The notes below the pieces were generated by a model, which was given only the letters and a program-made list of their open reading frames with translations, was not told where the DNA came from and ran no database searches. From contig BJOX01000371.1 of assembly GCA_009731375.1 (NCBI GenBank), positions 373,955 through 428,899 on the forward strand: a stretch of 54,945 nt of DNA. The letters are read 5' to 3'. Source of the DNA: Paulinella micropora. Taxonomy: Eukaryota > Cercozoa > Imbricatea > Euglyphida. Of this stretch, positions 36,384 through 44,768 are shown piece after piece (within the stretch, counting starts at the first letter, position 1; each line of letters begins with the position of its first letter). The position numbers were made by a program, and so were the translations under genes.

Positions 36384-36893
36384 ATGAACTACAACAAATA
36401 TCAGAATGGAAAAATCTACAAACTTATCTGTAATAAAACAGGTGAGGTGTATATCGGAAGCACGATTAAAACATCAGAGCAGAGAGTTAAATCTCACACA
36501 TACAATTTTAATCAGTATAAACGAGGTGAGACAAATTACACTTATTCGTTTTCAATTATAGAAAAGAACGACTATAGGATTGAATTGATTGAGGCTTTCC
36601 CTTGTGATAGCCACCTTGAATTAGAACAGAGAGAAGGATACTGGATAAGACATACAAAGTGTATAAACGATAATTTTAAAACTGGTATCACAGTCCCATG
36701 TAATCAGAACAAAAAAGAATACAATAGACAGTACAAAGAAATTCATAAGGAGAGATTGAGAGCCCATAATCTAAAAAAAGTTGAATGCCCTTGTGGAAGA
36801 CGAATTGCCCATTCACACAGAAAAAGACATAAACATTCTACATATCATTTAAAATGGGTTATAAGATGTCATAATGAACTAAATCATTTGTAG
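36384..36893 (+). CDS. GIY-YIG endonuclease with C-terminal CxC...H...H finger, intact
   Basis: 169 residues from ATG 36384; an upstream in-frame GTG was rejected because GKIYKLICNK should lie close to the N-terminus. The catalytic domain shows KIYKLICNKTGEVYIGST (the GIY...YIG strands), EQRVKSHTYNF (catalytic Arg), RIELIEAFPCD and LEQREGYWI (catalytic Glu in REG). A basic linker leads to CPCGRRIAHSHRKRHKHST and YH, with Cys, Cys, His and His spaced C-x-C-x11-H-x5-H, a likely DNA-binding zinc finger. Such nucleases act as homing or host-DNA-cutting enzymes in large DNA viruses. It is the last gene of the rightward block and one of the few intact ones, which may reflect recent arrival or homing. 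Confidence 0.85.
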   Translation: MNYNKYQNGKIYKLICNKTGEVYIGSTIKTSEQRVKSHTYNFNQYKRGETNYTYSFSIIEKNDYRIELIEAFPCDSHLELEQREGYWIRHTKCINDNFKTGITVPCNQNKKEYNRQYKEIHKERLRAHNLKKVECPCGRRIAHSHRKRHKHSTYHLKWVIRCHNELNHL

Positions 36894-36981
36894 AAACAAC
36901 AAAAATAGTAAAAAATTTAATGGAAAGCGATGTATCATCAGAGATATTTTTTACCGCATCTTTATTATTAAAATAAGGTTG

Positions 36982-37389
36982 TTAAATTAAATATTCAAGG
37001 TATGGTTTATCAATCTTAGCAACATCTTCAATTTTCATTTTTTTATACTTACCATATTGAAGAAAAATATCGGTTTCATTTTGTGCTATCTCTTCACCTA
37101 CATTAGTCTTTATTTCGGTAATTCCAGTCTCTTTTAAATCAGTATCCTTAAAAGGTGTGCTTGGTTCCTCCATTACAATTTTTGCTAATGTAGCAAATGT
37201 TGATTTATCTTGCAAATCAACATTGGATGGAACAACTACTTTCACATTGTCGTCGCGGGGTTTATATTGTTCATAGAAAGAAACAATGTCAGGCTTAGTC
37301 CATTTAATCGTGGATTTCTTAATTTCGCTGTCAAGCTTCCATTTCTCAATTTCATTTAAGTAGTCCTCTTTAGTTGACAGGTCAGTCAT
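36982..37389 (-). CDS. DUF3820-like protein, copy 1
   Basis: 135 residues, intact, ATG at 37389. The N-terminal 90 residues are charged and unassigned. The C-terminus reads QYGKYKKMKIEDVAKIDKP then YLEYLI. This matches the short module F-G-K-Y-x-x-x-x-[IV]-x-[DE]-[IV]-A-x-[IV]-D-x-x-Y-L found in DUF3820 proteins and at the C-terminus of some DEDD exonucleases, presumed to help nucleic-acid handling. Its neighbour 37417-37707 ends in the same module. It opens the leftward replication block next to the polymerase. Confidence 0.6.
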   Translation of the reverse strand: MTDLSTKEDYLNEIEKWKLDSEIKKSTIKWTKPDIVSFYEQYKPRDDNVKVVVPSNVDLQDKSTFATLAKIVMEEPSTPFKDTDLKETGITEIKTNVGEEIAQNETDIFLQYGKYKKMKIEDVAKIDKPYLEYLI

Positions 37390-37416
37390 TGATACATATA
37401 AAGTAAATATTAATTT

Positions 37417-37707
37417 TTATTGTAAATATTTTTTTACTTCACTTTTGATGTCAGTAAATTTCTCAAACCACGGCTGTTTCATAACCAATTCAAGATATGG
37501 CTTATCAATAAGTGCGATATCTTGAACCTTCTTCCTGCGATACTTACCAAATGGAAAAATATCCCTTGGCTTGCCTGCCCGTGCATTTTCAATCATTTGG
37601 ATATCGTCAGTAATTATCTTTTTAACATCGGTAAGAGAAAATGTTTCTTTTTTATTTTCAATAGAGAGTTTCTCAAACTTCTCACATAGTCTGGTTAGGG
37701 TTGTCAT
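37417..37707 (-). CDS. DUF3820-like protein, copy 2
   Basis: 96 residues, intact, ATG at 37707. A helical N-terminus (LCEKFEKLSIENKKETF) precedes the module FPFGKYRRKKVQDIALIDKP then YLELVMKQPWFEKF. That is a fuller version than in copy 1, with the Trp-Phe after the last helix that the family usually shows. The two genes are 27 bp apart on the same strand, differ in their N-termini and share only the module: a tandem duplication with divergence, or two proteins that recruited the same domain. The role is probably tied to DNA replication, from position only. Confidence 0.62.
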   Translation of the reverse strand: MTTLTRLCEKFEKLSIENKKETFSLTDVKKIITDDIQMIENARAGKPRDIFPFGKYRRKKVQDIALIDKPYLELVMKQPWFEKFTDIKSEVKKYLQ

Positions 37708-37753
37708 TGGTGTATATAGACTGGTAAAAAAAATTATAGAAAAAAATTAATTA

Positions 37754-37815
37754 ATAGATATTTATCAACTTCACTTTCATTCGCTTTGCTCATTCTCGTT
37801 TGTTGATAAACATCG
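37754..37815. terminator. Intergenic hairpin 5 of 5
   Basis: GATATTTATCAAC pairs with GTTGATAAACATC over 13 positions with a single mismatch that becomes G-U when transcribed leftwards. It lies between the 3' end of the polymerase and the start of the DUF3820-like gene, both leftward, so here it would serve the polymerase transcript. The loop matches hairpin 3. Confidence 0.65.
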
Positions 37816-37822
37816 TTTGATA

Positions 37823-40683
37823 TCAGTAAGGAATACTATCATTATCTGTGTAAAAGTCTCGCCCACACCATCGCGATTTATTAACAACTTTTACTACATT
37901 CTTTTGGTGTTGTATGCTAAAGTGTTCAATATGTTGTTGTTTGCTGTTTCTGTTCGTGTGTATCTTCTTCATTATGAAGTCTCTTGTGTTTGTTAGGCTT
38001 TCGCCTTTGTCCATTAATTCATATGAAGCGGGATTTAATTTCTTTAAGTCTAAGCCTTTACCTCTGAAATGGAAGTGTGTTTCCTTATCGTCCTTCTTTA
38101 CATACTCCAACATATATAACTTAGGTGCTATCCATAAATCTTTTATTATTTGACAATCAGTTCCAAGGTCATCATCCATTCCACCGATTGTTTTATCTCT
38201 AAATCTCTTTATTCGTTCAATATTTCTTACATGGCTTTGAATGCTGTCTGTATCAGTATAATAATAATCTCTGCCTGGGTCATTGTCTGGATTAGCCTCC
38301 GTCATATACTTATACATAATTCGTCTGCTGTATGCTAGAATAAATGCCCCGTAGTGAGTGGGTTTTGTAATTTTTTCTTAATTTTCATGTTCGTCTCGTG
38401 GAATACCAGAGATAAGCCAAAGTTCATCATTGAATTTTTCAATATCGGTTATAACATGCTTAGCCCAGAATTTCCAATACTCATGATTTTTAGATATATA
38501 TTTGCTTATTGTGTTTATCTGTCTCTGGATGGTTTTGCCGTATAAAGCATTCATAAACAACTTCGCTAATAAATATTGTGGAGTGCCTTTCTTTGAGTTT
38601 TGTTTTTTCTTAAATAAGTCAATATATAATCTTTGAATACTGATTCTGCTTCTTCTGTGTAATAGCCCCGATTGATTTTGACTTGATATCCAAGTTCAAT
38701 CATATCTTCAATATCAATAGATGTAAGCCATTGATCTTTCATGTCTCTTAACTCCCACTTCAAATCTCTGTATGGCACTCGCGGATGAAGTAAAGTTTCA
38801 GGGCATACATAATCAACATTATATATTCCCATTCTTCCTTTCATTTCACCTTCGCACTCCTTAATTTCACCTGTCATAAATAATTCTAACATAGCCGTTG
38901 GATATAGTGAGATAACATCCGCATCAATAAGATAATCAACAATCTCATCAAAACTTATTTCACCTTTTTTGTATTTTTCATATTGCTTAGAGATAAATCT
39001 TCTTTTGCTCGGGTAAGTTCTAGCACCATATACCGCTCTTCTAAAATCCTTCTCCTGTTTTAAATTAGGTAGTTGTATCATATACTTTCAGTCTATCTTC
39101 TTTTTCCATAGATTGAATGTTAATGAAGAAGTAGAGATGAAAGCGGTTAGGTTTGTTTTATGTTCATCAAATGTCTGCTTATTTAGTGTGTCATGAAGTT
39201 CTTTAAGCCCCATAACATCTTTCTCTAAGTATGTCAAACATTCTTTTTTCGTTTCCTCATCCATCTCTTCCCATCTTTTCCCCTTGCTATGGCCAAAGTC
39301 GCCCTTTAACACATTACATCCTAATGTTTCAAGGTTCTTTTTTAGACTTCCTTCTGTGTGTTGACTACACAAATCCCAGAATTTAATGTTCTTGTATTCC
39401 ATAGAAATGATAGCCCCATTATTTATTAATGGTGTGTCTTTATCTTTCTTTTGATAAATTCTTTTTGAAGGTAGTAGTGGTCAAACTTACTACCATTGAA
39501 AGCATTAACATATAGTTTCTTTTTTGGTTTTCTTTCTGCTAACTCTTCCACATATTTGAAAATTATATCAAGTAGTTTAGGAATACACTCATCACCTGCT
39601 ACATATTTGAAGCCTATATCCGCAATCGTATAACCTGCTATATACGGGGTGTGTAATTCGTATTCATTTGTAAAAGTTTCAAGGTCATAATGAAAAACCT
39701 CGTCTTGATTGTTATATTTCATTTATTTGCAGGTGACCTTACCTGTTTATCTTTTTGTCTGATTTTTGCTTTCGCATATGAAACCCTTTTATTATTACAA
39801 GTGTGTTTATTATAATATTCAGTGAAACAATTAGGACACTTATTTTTATTTTTATTTTACAAAACCTAAGTAATGTCCTTTTGCTAAATAACAAAGCACA
39901 TCCGCAGTAATTAAGGGGTCGTCAAAGTTCCTTGAAGTTTGTTTAGTTTCAGCATCAGTTAATTCAAAATACTTATCTTCAATACAATACTTTTTCAATA
40001 TTTCAAATCCAACTGAAAAAGGTATGAATGATTAGGTTCAAGATTAAACTCTTTTCTGATATCATTACATACATTTTTTATTCAGTTTGACTTTTAATGT
40101 ATTTTTATTAACTTGGAAGAAACAATTATTCGCCCTGCTTCGTGGGTTAATATGAGTTCCTTCTTCAATTTTAGTTTTTTTTATCTTTTCCTGAGTCATT
40201 ACATCCACCTCCGTCTTCTTGAATAATTTCCACATTCATATATTGAATAATTCGGTCATATCCGTTAGCGCTGGCCTCAAGATTTTCTTCATTATATACA
40301 TATATAGCACAAAATAAATCGTCTATATCTTTCAACTTAAACGCATTAAAAGTTTTCTATTTGGAAAACTTACTATCATCAACATCTGTTATATGACCAA
40401 ACTTAACATGAAGGCTTACTTCTCCTGTCATACCTTTACTTTTTGCATCCTTTACCGCTCTCATAATTGTTAATTCAATCGCATCCATATCATAGAAGTT
40501 AATATCAAGTTCTCTGAATGGATACGTATAGCCGTTTATCCCTCTGTTCTTTATCGGTCTTAGTTCAACAACCTTATATTCCCTCTGTTTAGTCTCCCGT
40601 GTCTTAGCTTCCCTTAAATTCGTCTTAGTCTTTAATAGTTCTACATTTTTCTTTGTTGGTCTTGGTGGTAATGGCGGTGGCAT
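37823..40683 (-). pseudogene. Protein-primed family-B DNA polymerase, heavily broken
   Basis: Read right to left. 40683-40357 is a Pro-rich start (MPPPLPPRPTKKNVELL) and the first N-terminal piece. 40356-39726 is a stretch with several frame changes holding a Cys cluster (CPNCFTEYYNKHTC). At 39722-39426 FHYDLETF gives Exo I (D-x-E) and YVNAFNGSKFDHYYL Exo II. At 39402-39088 YLEKDVMGLKEL is the Exo III region. At 39081-38566 DADVISLYPTAM is palm motif A (D-x2-S-L-Y-P). At 38560-38378 FMNALYGKT is motif B. At 38317-37823 YYYTDTDSI is motif C (D-T-D), followed by APKLYMLEYV (K-x-Y). In-frame stops at 39088-39090 and 38378-38380 and frame changes near 39415 and 38563 divide it. Family members of roughly 900-1,100 residues start synthesis from a protein primer bound to the terminal repeats. 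All catalytic motifs survive but in separate pieces. Confidence 0.9.
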
Positions 40684-40821
40684 TATATCAATAGAGATAT
40701 AAAATATTAATAAAATAATTAATTAATTGCTAACCACTTATTATATAAAATGTTTGACTATTTCCTTAAATAGAAAATCATTAACCCGCTTCCGTTTCCT
40801 TTCATTTTTTAAATAATTCTA

Positions 40822-40956
40822 TTATCTTTTTATTTTCATTATACTTATTTCGCCTTCTTCGTTAAGTCGCTCTTTATTTTTGTTATAATAATTTATTGAC
40901 TTAACCTTATTTCTTTCTTTTCGCTCTTCGTCTGTGTATTTCTTGTGTCTCCCCAT
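40822..40956 (-). CDS. Small basic ORF (44 aa)
   Basis: Starts MGRHKKYTDEERKERNKVKS and continues with Tyr-Tyr-Asn-Lys-Asn-Lys, ending at 40822. The pattern K-Y-T-x-E-E-R-x-x-R followed by Y-x-x-N-K-x-x-x resembles the DNA-binding tails of viral GIY-YIG/HNH endonucleases, so it may be a detached remnant. Third of the leftward small ORFs in the right arm after 41163 and 41271. Confidence 0.4.
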   Translation of the reverse strand: MGRHKKYTDEERKERNKVKSINYYNKNKERLNEEGEISIMKIKR

Positions 40957-40992
40957 CGTGCTATATAGTTAATCATAATACTTTTTTATTGT

Positions 40993-41163
40993 TTAAAATA
41001 AATTATTTTTATATACTTCTCGTAATAAATTAACTCTGTATCTTGTTATATTTGTAATGTAATCATCCCATAATACATCATTAAAGGAAGCACCATTTAT
41101 AAGTGTGTGAAATTCTTTCATATCATATAAGTCCTCTACTATTTTATTTTTCTTATTCCACAT
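40993..41163 (-). CDS. Small ORF (56 aa)
   Basis: Begins MWNKKNKIVEDLYDMKEFHT and includes NGASFNDVLWDDYI, ending NNLF. Its ATG follows the TAA of the upstream ORF (41164-41166) with no spacing, which favours a real, coupled gene. No family is recognised. Confidence 0.4.
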   Translation of the reverse strand: MWNKKNKIVEDLYDMKEFHTLINGASFNDVLWDDYITNITRYRVNLLREVYKNNLF

Positions 41164-41271
41164 TTAAATTAATTTTGATAAAGCATCCTCCTGTTCTTTC
41201 TTAAATGGTGGATTATTCTCATTAACCCATAGAATATATTTTCTAAACTTACTCTTACACTCTAACTCCAT
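41164..41271 (-). CDS. Small ORF (35 aa)
   Basis: Reads MELECKSKFRKYILWVNENN and on to ALSKLI. Directly adjacent to the next ORF (stop-start contact at 41164/41163). Possibly the first half of a protein of about 90 residues whose frame was broken. No family is recognised. Confidence 0.35.
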   Translation of the reverse strand: MELECKSKFRKYILWVNENNPPFKKEQEDALSKLI

Positions 41272-41312
41272 TTTATATATAGTTAATCATTTATTATTTA
41301 AATAATAATTAA

Positions 41313-41561
41313 TTATTTTTGTTGGTTTTTAAAATATCTTTCTATATCTTTATTTCTTCTAATTACCATAGTGCAAGGATAACTATTTATTATAACATCT
41401 TGCTTTTCTGCGAAGAAGTCGCGGTGATACCTACTTTTCTCGTGTGTGTATTTACTATATATACATATTGTCTTTCCACAGACGCAGGTATATTTATTCT
41501 TCCTTCTTTCTTTTAAATATTCGTTTCTCTTCTGTTTTCTGAGTTGGTGAATGGCGTCCAT
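41313..41561 (-). CDS. Small zinc-finger protein sharing the GIY-YIG tail module
   Basis: 82 residues from ATG 41561, the first gene inside the right terminal repeat. After a basic helix (RKQKRNEYLKERRKNK) comes YTCVCGKTICIYSKYTHEKS and RYH. The Cys, Cys, His and His have exactly the spacing C-x-C-x11-H-x5-H of the finger at the C-terminus of the GIY-YIG protein at 36384, including the Ser between the histidines. A further Cys (KTIC) and a beta-like tail (CTMVIRRNKDIERYF) follow. It is either a free DNA-binding protein or the remnant of a nuclease that lost its catalytic part. It would be well placed to bind the terminus. Confidence 0.55.
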   Translation of the reverse strand: MDAIHQLRKQKRNEYLKERRKNKYTCVCGKTICIYSKYTHEKSRYHRDFFAEKQDVIINSYPCTMVIRRNKDIERYFKNQQK

Positions 41562-41588
41562 TCTGTATATGTTATATTAAATAGTTGT

Positions 41589-41735
41589 CTTATTGTGTAA
41601 TATATGTTTTCTCTCAGTGCTCTGTGGAGGGCTCTTTGGGGTGTTTTCTCTGTTGGTATGTGTGATGCCTGTTTTGTAGTCAAAACGTTAAAAGGTGGCG
41701 ACGAGTCGTTGCCACCTTTTTGCGTATCATCTACT
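41589..41735 (-). repeat. Polinton right terminal inverted repeat
   Basis: 147 bp, inverted relative to 21523-21669, ending CATCTACT. Some substitutions relative to the left copy are T/C or A/G transitions. Confidence 0.93.
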
Positions 41736-41741
41736 GGCATA
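41736..41741. other. Target-site duplication, right copy (GGCATA)
   Basis: Five of six bases as in the left copy TGCATA. Confidence 0.75.
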
Positions 41742-42021
41742 TCTTTTGCGCAAGAAAAAATTCATGCTTCCACCGTAGTGTCTTCATACGCTGAGGTGCT
41801 TGACCAACTTTAGGTTTGTTGAGTTGTTCCCAAAAACTCAGTTTGTACATCCCAACTCCCCGAGAAGCATCATGGACAAATATAGATCAAACGCTGCATG
41901 TTTTATTGTTGTTTCTTTTCTGTGTATTTACGGTTAGGGCACGAGGGGTCGGTGTATGCAGACCTACACGAGAGCACAAGGGAATGCTATGGCACTAAGA
42001 TTTGCCTAAGTAGAAAGGAGA

Positions 42022-42038
42022 GAGAGAGAGAGAGAAAG

Positions 42039-42085
<47 letters not shown>

Positions 42086-42086
42086 G
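42022..42086. repeat. GA/GATA microsatellite
   Basis: A short GA run followed by a GATA run, immediately downstream (in minus-strand terms) of the acidic ORF. Confidence 0.95.
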
Positions 42087-42112
42087 AGAAAAGAAGGATT
42101 TATGCTATTTGG

Positions 42113-42622
42113 TCAAGCTTCGACACCCAGAAACAGATTAATCAGATTATACAGTGTCATCCTGCAACATCGTTCTGCACAGATTTCGCCTTTTTCGAAA
42201 TCCTTATCGGATAATTCGCTTAGCGACCAAAAAGCCTTCCATGTCGGATATCCAAGCCTTCCATTTGTTCCAAGCGCAGCAGCAACTATGGCAGTGTCGA
42301 GGATAAAATCATCTACTTTGCTCAGCTTTTCTTCCTTGCGTTCCGACCCTGGCTCCTCCCGCTCCTCCTCCTCCTCCTCCTCCTCCTCCTCCTCCTCCCC
42401 CTCATCCTCAGCCTCCTCATCCTCATCCTCCTCATTCTTCTGAACATCGATATTCTTATCCTCCTGGTCCTCTGTTTCTTCATCCTCCTCCTTTGCTTCA
42501 CCGTTCTTTTCTATTGCCCGCTCCTGTTCTAGCTTCTTCATACTCTCCATCTCCTCAGAAAACAAGTCTTGTGCCACTTCATCATAGTAATCGTCGAAAT
42601 CGGTGTCGGACGCCGTATACAT
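42113..42622 (-). CDS. Acidic hypothetical protein, probably host
   Basis: 169 residues from ATG 42622 (MYTASDTDFDDYYDEVAQDL) to TGA 42113. The N-terminal third is acidic with helical stretches, the middle holds a run of about 13 Glu inside an Asp/Glu/Ala region, and the last 60 residues are globular (VDDFILDTAIVAAALGTNG, then YPTWKAFWSLSEL). ATG 42670 further upstream is also in frame but adds only repeat-like sequence. The globular tail and clean termini argue that it is not a microsatellite artefact. No family is recognised. It may be a single-exon gene, a terminal exon, or the ORF of an unrecognised transposon. Confidence 0.45.
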   Translation of the reverse strand: MYTASDTDFDDYYDEVAQDLFSEEMESMKKLEQERAIEKNGEAKEEDEETEDQEDKNIDVQKNEEDEDEEAEDEGEEEEEEEEEEEEREEPGSERKEEKLSKVDDFILDTAIVAAALGTNGRLGYPTWKAFWSLSELSDKDFEKGEICAERCCRMTLYNLINLFLGVEA

Positions 42623-42670
42623 GCTAGAGAAACGGGGTTTATCTACATGTATATGTATGTAAATGTGCAT

Positions 42671-42921
42671 AGTATGTACACTATAATATTAATTGTAAGT
42701 CATGGAGGCCTATGGCTAGCTATCTAAGCTATATATATACAGATATACAACAGTGAAAGCAAAAAATCACAGCCTCGAAGCTCAGCCACATCTACAGACA
42801 CACGTACAACACAAGTACAGGCACAAGTAACACTGAGGAGAGACGAGGACAAAAGCTACTACTAGTTGAATTTGGCAAAACAGACGAGAATGCAAAAAAC
42901 TTCACAGACTTCACGTACAAT
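42671..42921. other. Spacer before the DIRS-like element, nothing recognised
   Basis: About 250 bp with a small AT run and no ORF. It ends where the first direct repeat of the retroelement begins. Confidence 0.5.
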
Positions 42922-43121
42922 GCGTCATTTCACAAATATCAGTGGGTGGGCCGTAAGGGAGACTGAAAAGTGAACGCTGCAGTGTTAATTACGATAATAA
43001 ATTAAGCGGGAACTATTGTTCCCGCTCCAAAATTTTGAGCATTACAAAGACAACCCCTTCACCCTCAGATTTGATTTTTCGCTCTAGCACAAAAGTGCTT
43101 AGAGCAAATTTTACGGTTGTT
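42922..43121 (+). repeat. DIRS-like element direct repeat A1
   Basis: 200 bp, about 97% identical to 49197-49399 in the same orientation; the two differ by a few substitutions and a 3-base indel. It contains the palindrome GCGGGAACTATTGTTCCCGC and the hairpin GCTCTAGCAC/GTGCTTAGAGC. Gag starts 21 bp after it. Confidence 0.85.
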
Positions 43122-43142
43122 TTTTGAATTTGGGAAATCGAG

Positions 43143-44360
43143 ATGTCAGCTGCAGCTGGACAAAGAACCCCAAGGCCTACTAGGAAGCGCAGAGCTCAAC
43201 AGGGTGATGACGACAACAAGACAAGCGCAGCCAGCAGCAGCAGCGGCAACAACGGAGGCGGCCCTGCATTCGGTGGGGGAAACGTGACTACTTCAACTAC
43301 TTTTGCTGCTACATCGAGTACTAGTCTGCCGGCCACTGGGCTTCCCGCGACTGGCTCGAGCGGTGCTGGAGCAGGTGGAAGCACTGGTAACACCCCACCA
43401 TCTGCATCTGCTTCACCACTCAACCCTGTCAACCTATTTGGAGCACCATCGCTACACCAGCAGCAGACCGTGATAGAGCAAGGTACGACGACGACTACGA
43501 CGACGGCTGCCACTATTCCACCTCGCGATCGCACCGACACCAGCAGCCACCACTCCACTGGGCTGGACGCAAGTACGATGGCAAGCATTGGAGATATGCT
43601 GCGCAACGCACTTAGGGAGGAGACGCGGGCGGTCACTGGTGACTTCGCGAGGCTGACTGACAAGGTGCAGGGGATGATCCAAGCTACCAAGCAGGAATCG
43701 AGCCAGCGCGACTCGAAGCTGATCGACAAGCCATCACACCGCCGTTACTTCGTCGTGGCGAAGATAATTTTGCAGATTCTGGAGAGCAACGCATATGTGC
43801 GAAACAACGAGAAGTTGGCGGACGCTATCTCTATGGCGAACGCGCTGGCCACACTGGCTATGGATATGGGTGGCCCAAACCCAATACAGGTGGAAGACGC
43901 CGAGGCCAAGATGCTACTGGTGGGTAAAAGGCTAGTGATTGCGGACGAAGTGGCCCCGTACCTGGAGCCAATTCGCTCTACTACGACCAACTCGAGGGCG
44001 ACCGACCCGCGTATACGTGGTGGACGTCAGAACCGTGGGGCATGCCATATCTGCGGATCCAACCAGCACTGGGCGAGAAGCTGCCCTCAGGGTTCGTACG
44101 GCGCGAACACTGCACAAGGGCAGAACCAGCAGCAGCATGGCCAACAGCAGCAACCGCTGGCGTGGCAAAGTGTCCCCGGTTTCATGCCTCCGCAGCAAGG
44201 AGCAGCACCAGGGCCGCAAATCCAGTACGTGGCCCAACCTACACAAGGCATCATCACGCTTGCGCCCGCCATGCAGACCGCATACACCGCACAGCCCGCA
44301 CGTACAGCCGTCATTTGCACTCACTGCAACAAACGCGGCCACACCGCCGAGCACTGCTGA
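43143..44360 (+). CDS. Gag-like protein with two zinc knuckles
   Basis: 405 residues, intact. A long Ser/Thr/Gly/Ala-rich disordered head (1-140) precedes a helical region (about 145-285; STMASIGDMLRNALREETR, RRYFVVAKIILQILES). Next is a CCHC knuckle, CHICGSNQHWARSC (C-x2-C-x4-H-x4-C), then a Gln/Pro-rich stretch. A second knuckle, CTHCNKRGHTAEHC, closes the protein with its last Cys as the final residue. In this family Gag packages the RNA intermediate. Starts 21 bp after direct repeat A1. A C-terminal knuckle ending exactly at the stop suggests that either the end is precise or more Gag follows by recoding. Confidence 0.85.
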   Translation: MSAAAGQRTPRPTRKRRAQQGDDDNKTSAASSSSGNNGGGPAFGGGNVTTSTTFAATSSTSLPATGLPATGSSGAGAGGSTGNTPPSASASPLNPVNLFGAPSLHQQQTVIEQGTTTTTTTAATIPPRDRTDTSSHHSTGLDASTMASIGDMLRNALREETRAVTGDFARLTDKVQGMIQATKQESSQRDSKLIDKPSHRRYFVVAKIILQILESNAYVRNNEKLADAISMANALATLAMDMGGPNPIQVEDAEAKMLLVGKRLVIADEVAPYLEPIRSTTTNSRATDPRIRGGRQNRGACHICGSNQHWARSCPQGSYGANTAQGQNQQQHGQQQQPLAWQSVPGFMPPQQGAAPGPQIQYVAQPTQGIITLAPAMQTAYTAQPARTAVICTHCNKRGHTAEHC

Positions 44361-44559
44361 CTTTGAATCCGAGCCTGCGCCCACAGCGTTCTAGCAACTG
44401 AGCTGTTACAGCCAATCGAAAGTAAAATTGTCAGACGACGCTTCACGCGCATGACCGGCACTACACAGCGCAACACGCGCATGACTTGCATCACGCTGTC
44501 ACTGACTTATGCTCGTTTTGTTATGTCATTAAATAGATTTTATTTATTTTATTTGTTTA

Positions 44560-44596
<37 letters not shown>

Positions 44597-44768
44597 TTCT
44601 TTCTCAAATTTGGTTCGGCAACACGCCCCGGCATTTTACTAGATTCCCTTAAAGATGGTACTTGTCACACGGCATCACGCCCCGATGGAATTAATACTAT
44701 TGCGTCCGGCAAACGCTTCTATTTTCATACTTCATCGCGTGATTTATTAATAGTACTGATTCGCGATC
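44361..44768. other. Gag-Pol spacer with (ATT)n
   Basis: About 400 bp with an ATT run at 44564-44596. No start codon obviously leads into Pol, so how Pol is translated is not visible. Confidence 0.6.

Larger units (their letters stand above)
21523..41735. mobile_element. Maverick/Polinton DNA transposon (polintovirus fossil), 20.2 kb
   Basis: The boundaries are set by 147-bp terminal inverted repeats starting AGTAGATGATACGC and a 6-bp target duplication. The contents match the Polinton hallmark set: rve-type integrase, protein-primed family-B DNA polymerase, packaging ATPase, adenain-like cysteine protease, and double and single jelly-roll capsid proteins. To this are added an S74 fibre, GIY-YIG endonucleases and several orphans. 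The element is much more AT-rich than its flanks and almost free of microsatellites. Most large genes carry one or more stops or frameshifts, so it is not autonomous. Terminal repeats differ at about 10 of 147 positions, another sign of age. A captured virophage or polinton-like virus would share several genes, but the integrase, length, terminal AG and 6-bp duplication favour Polinton. Confidence 0.93.

Noticed and set aside
43196-44384. Long antisense frames over Gag
   Set aside because: They are shadows of the GC-rich Gag gene, with Val/Leu/Ala-rich composition and no motif.
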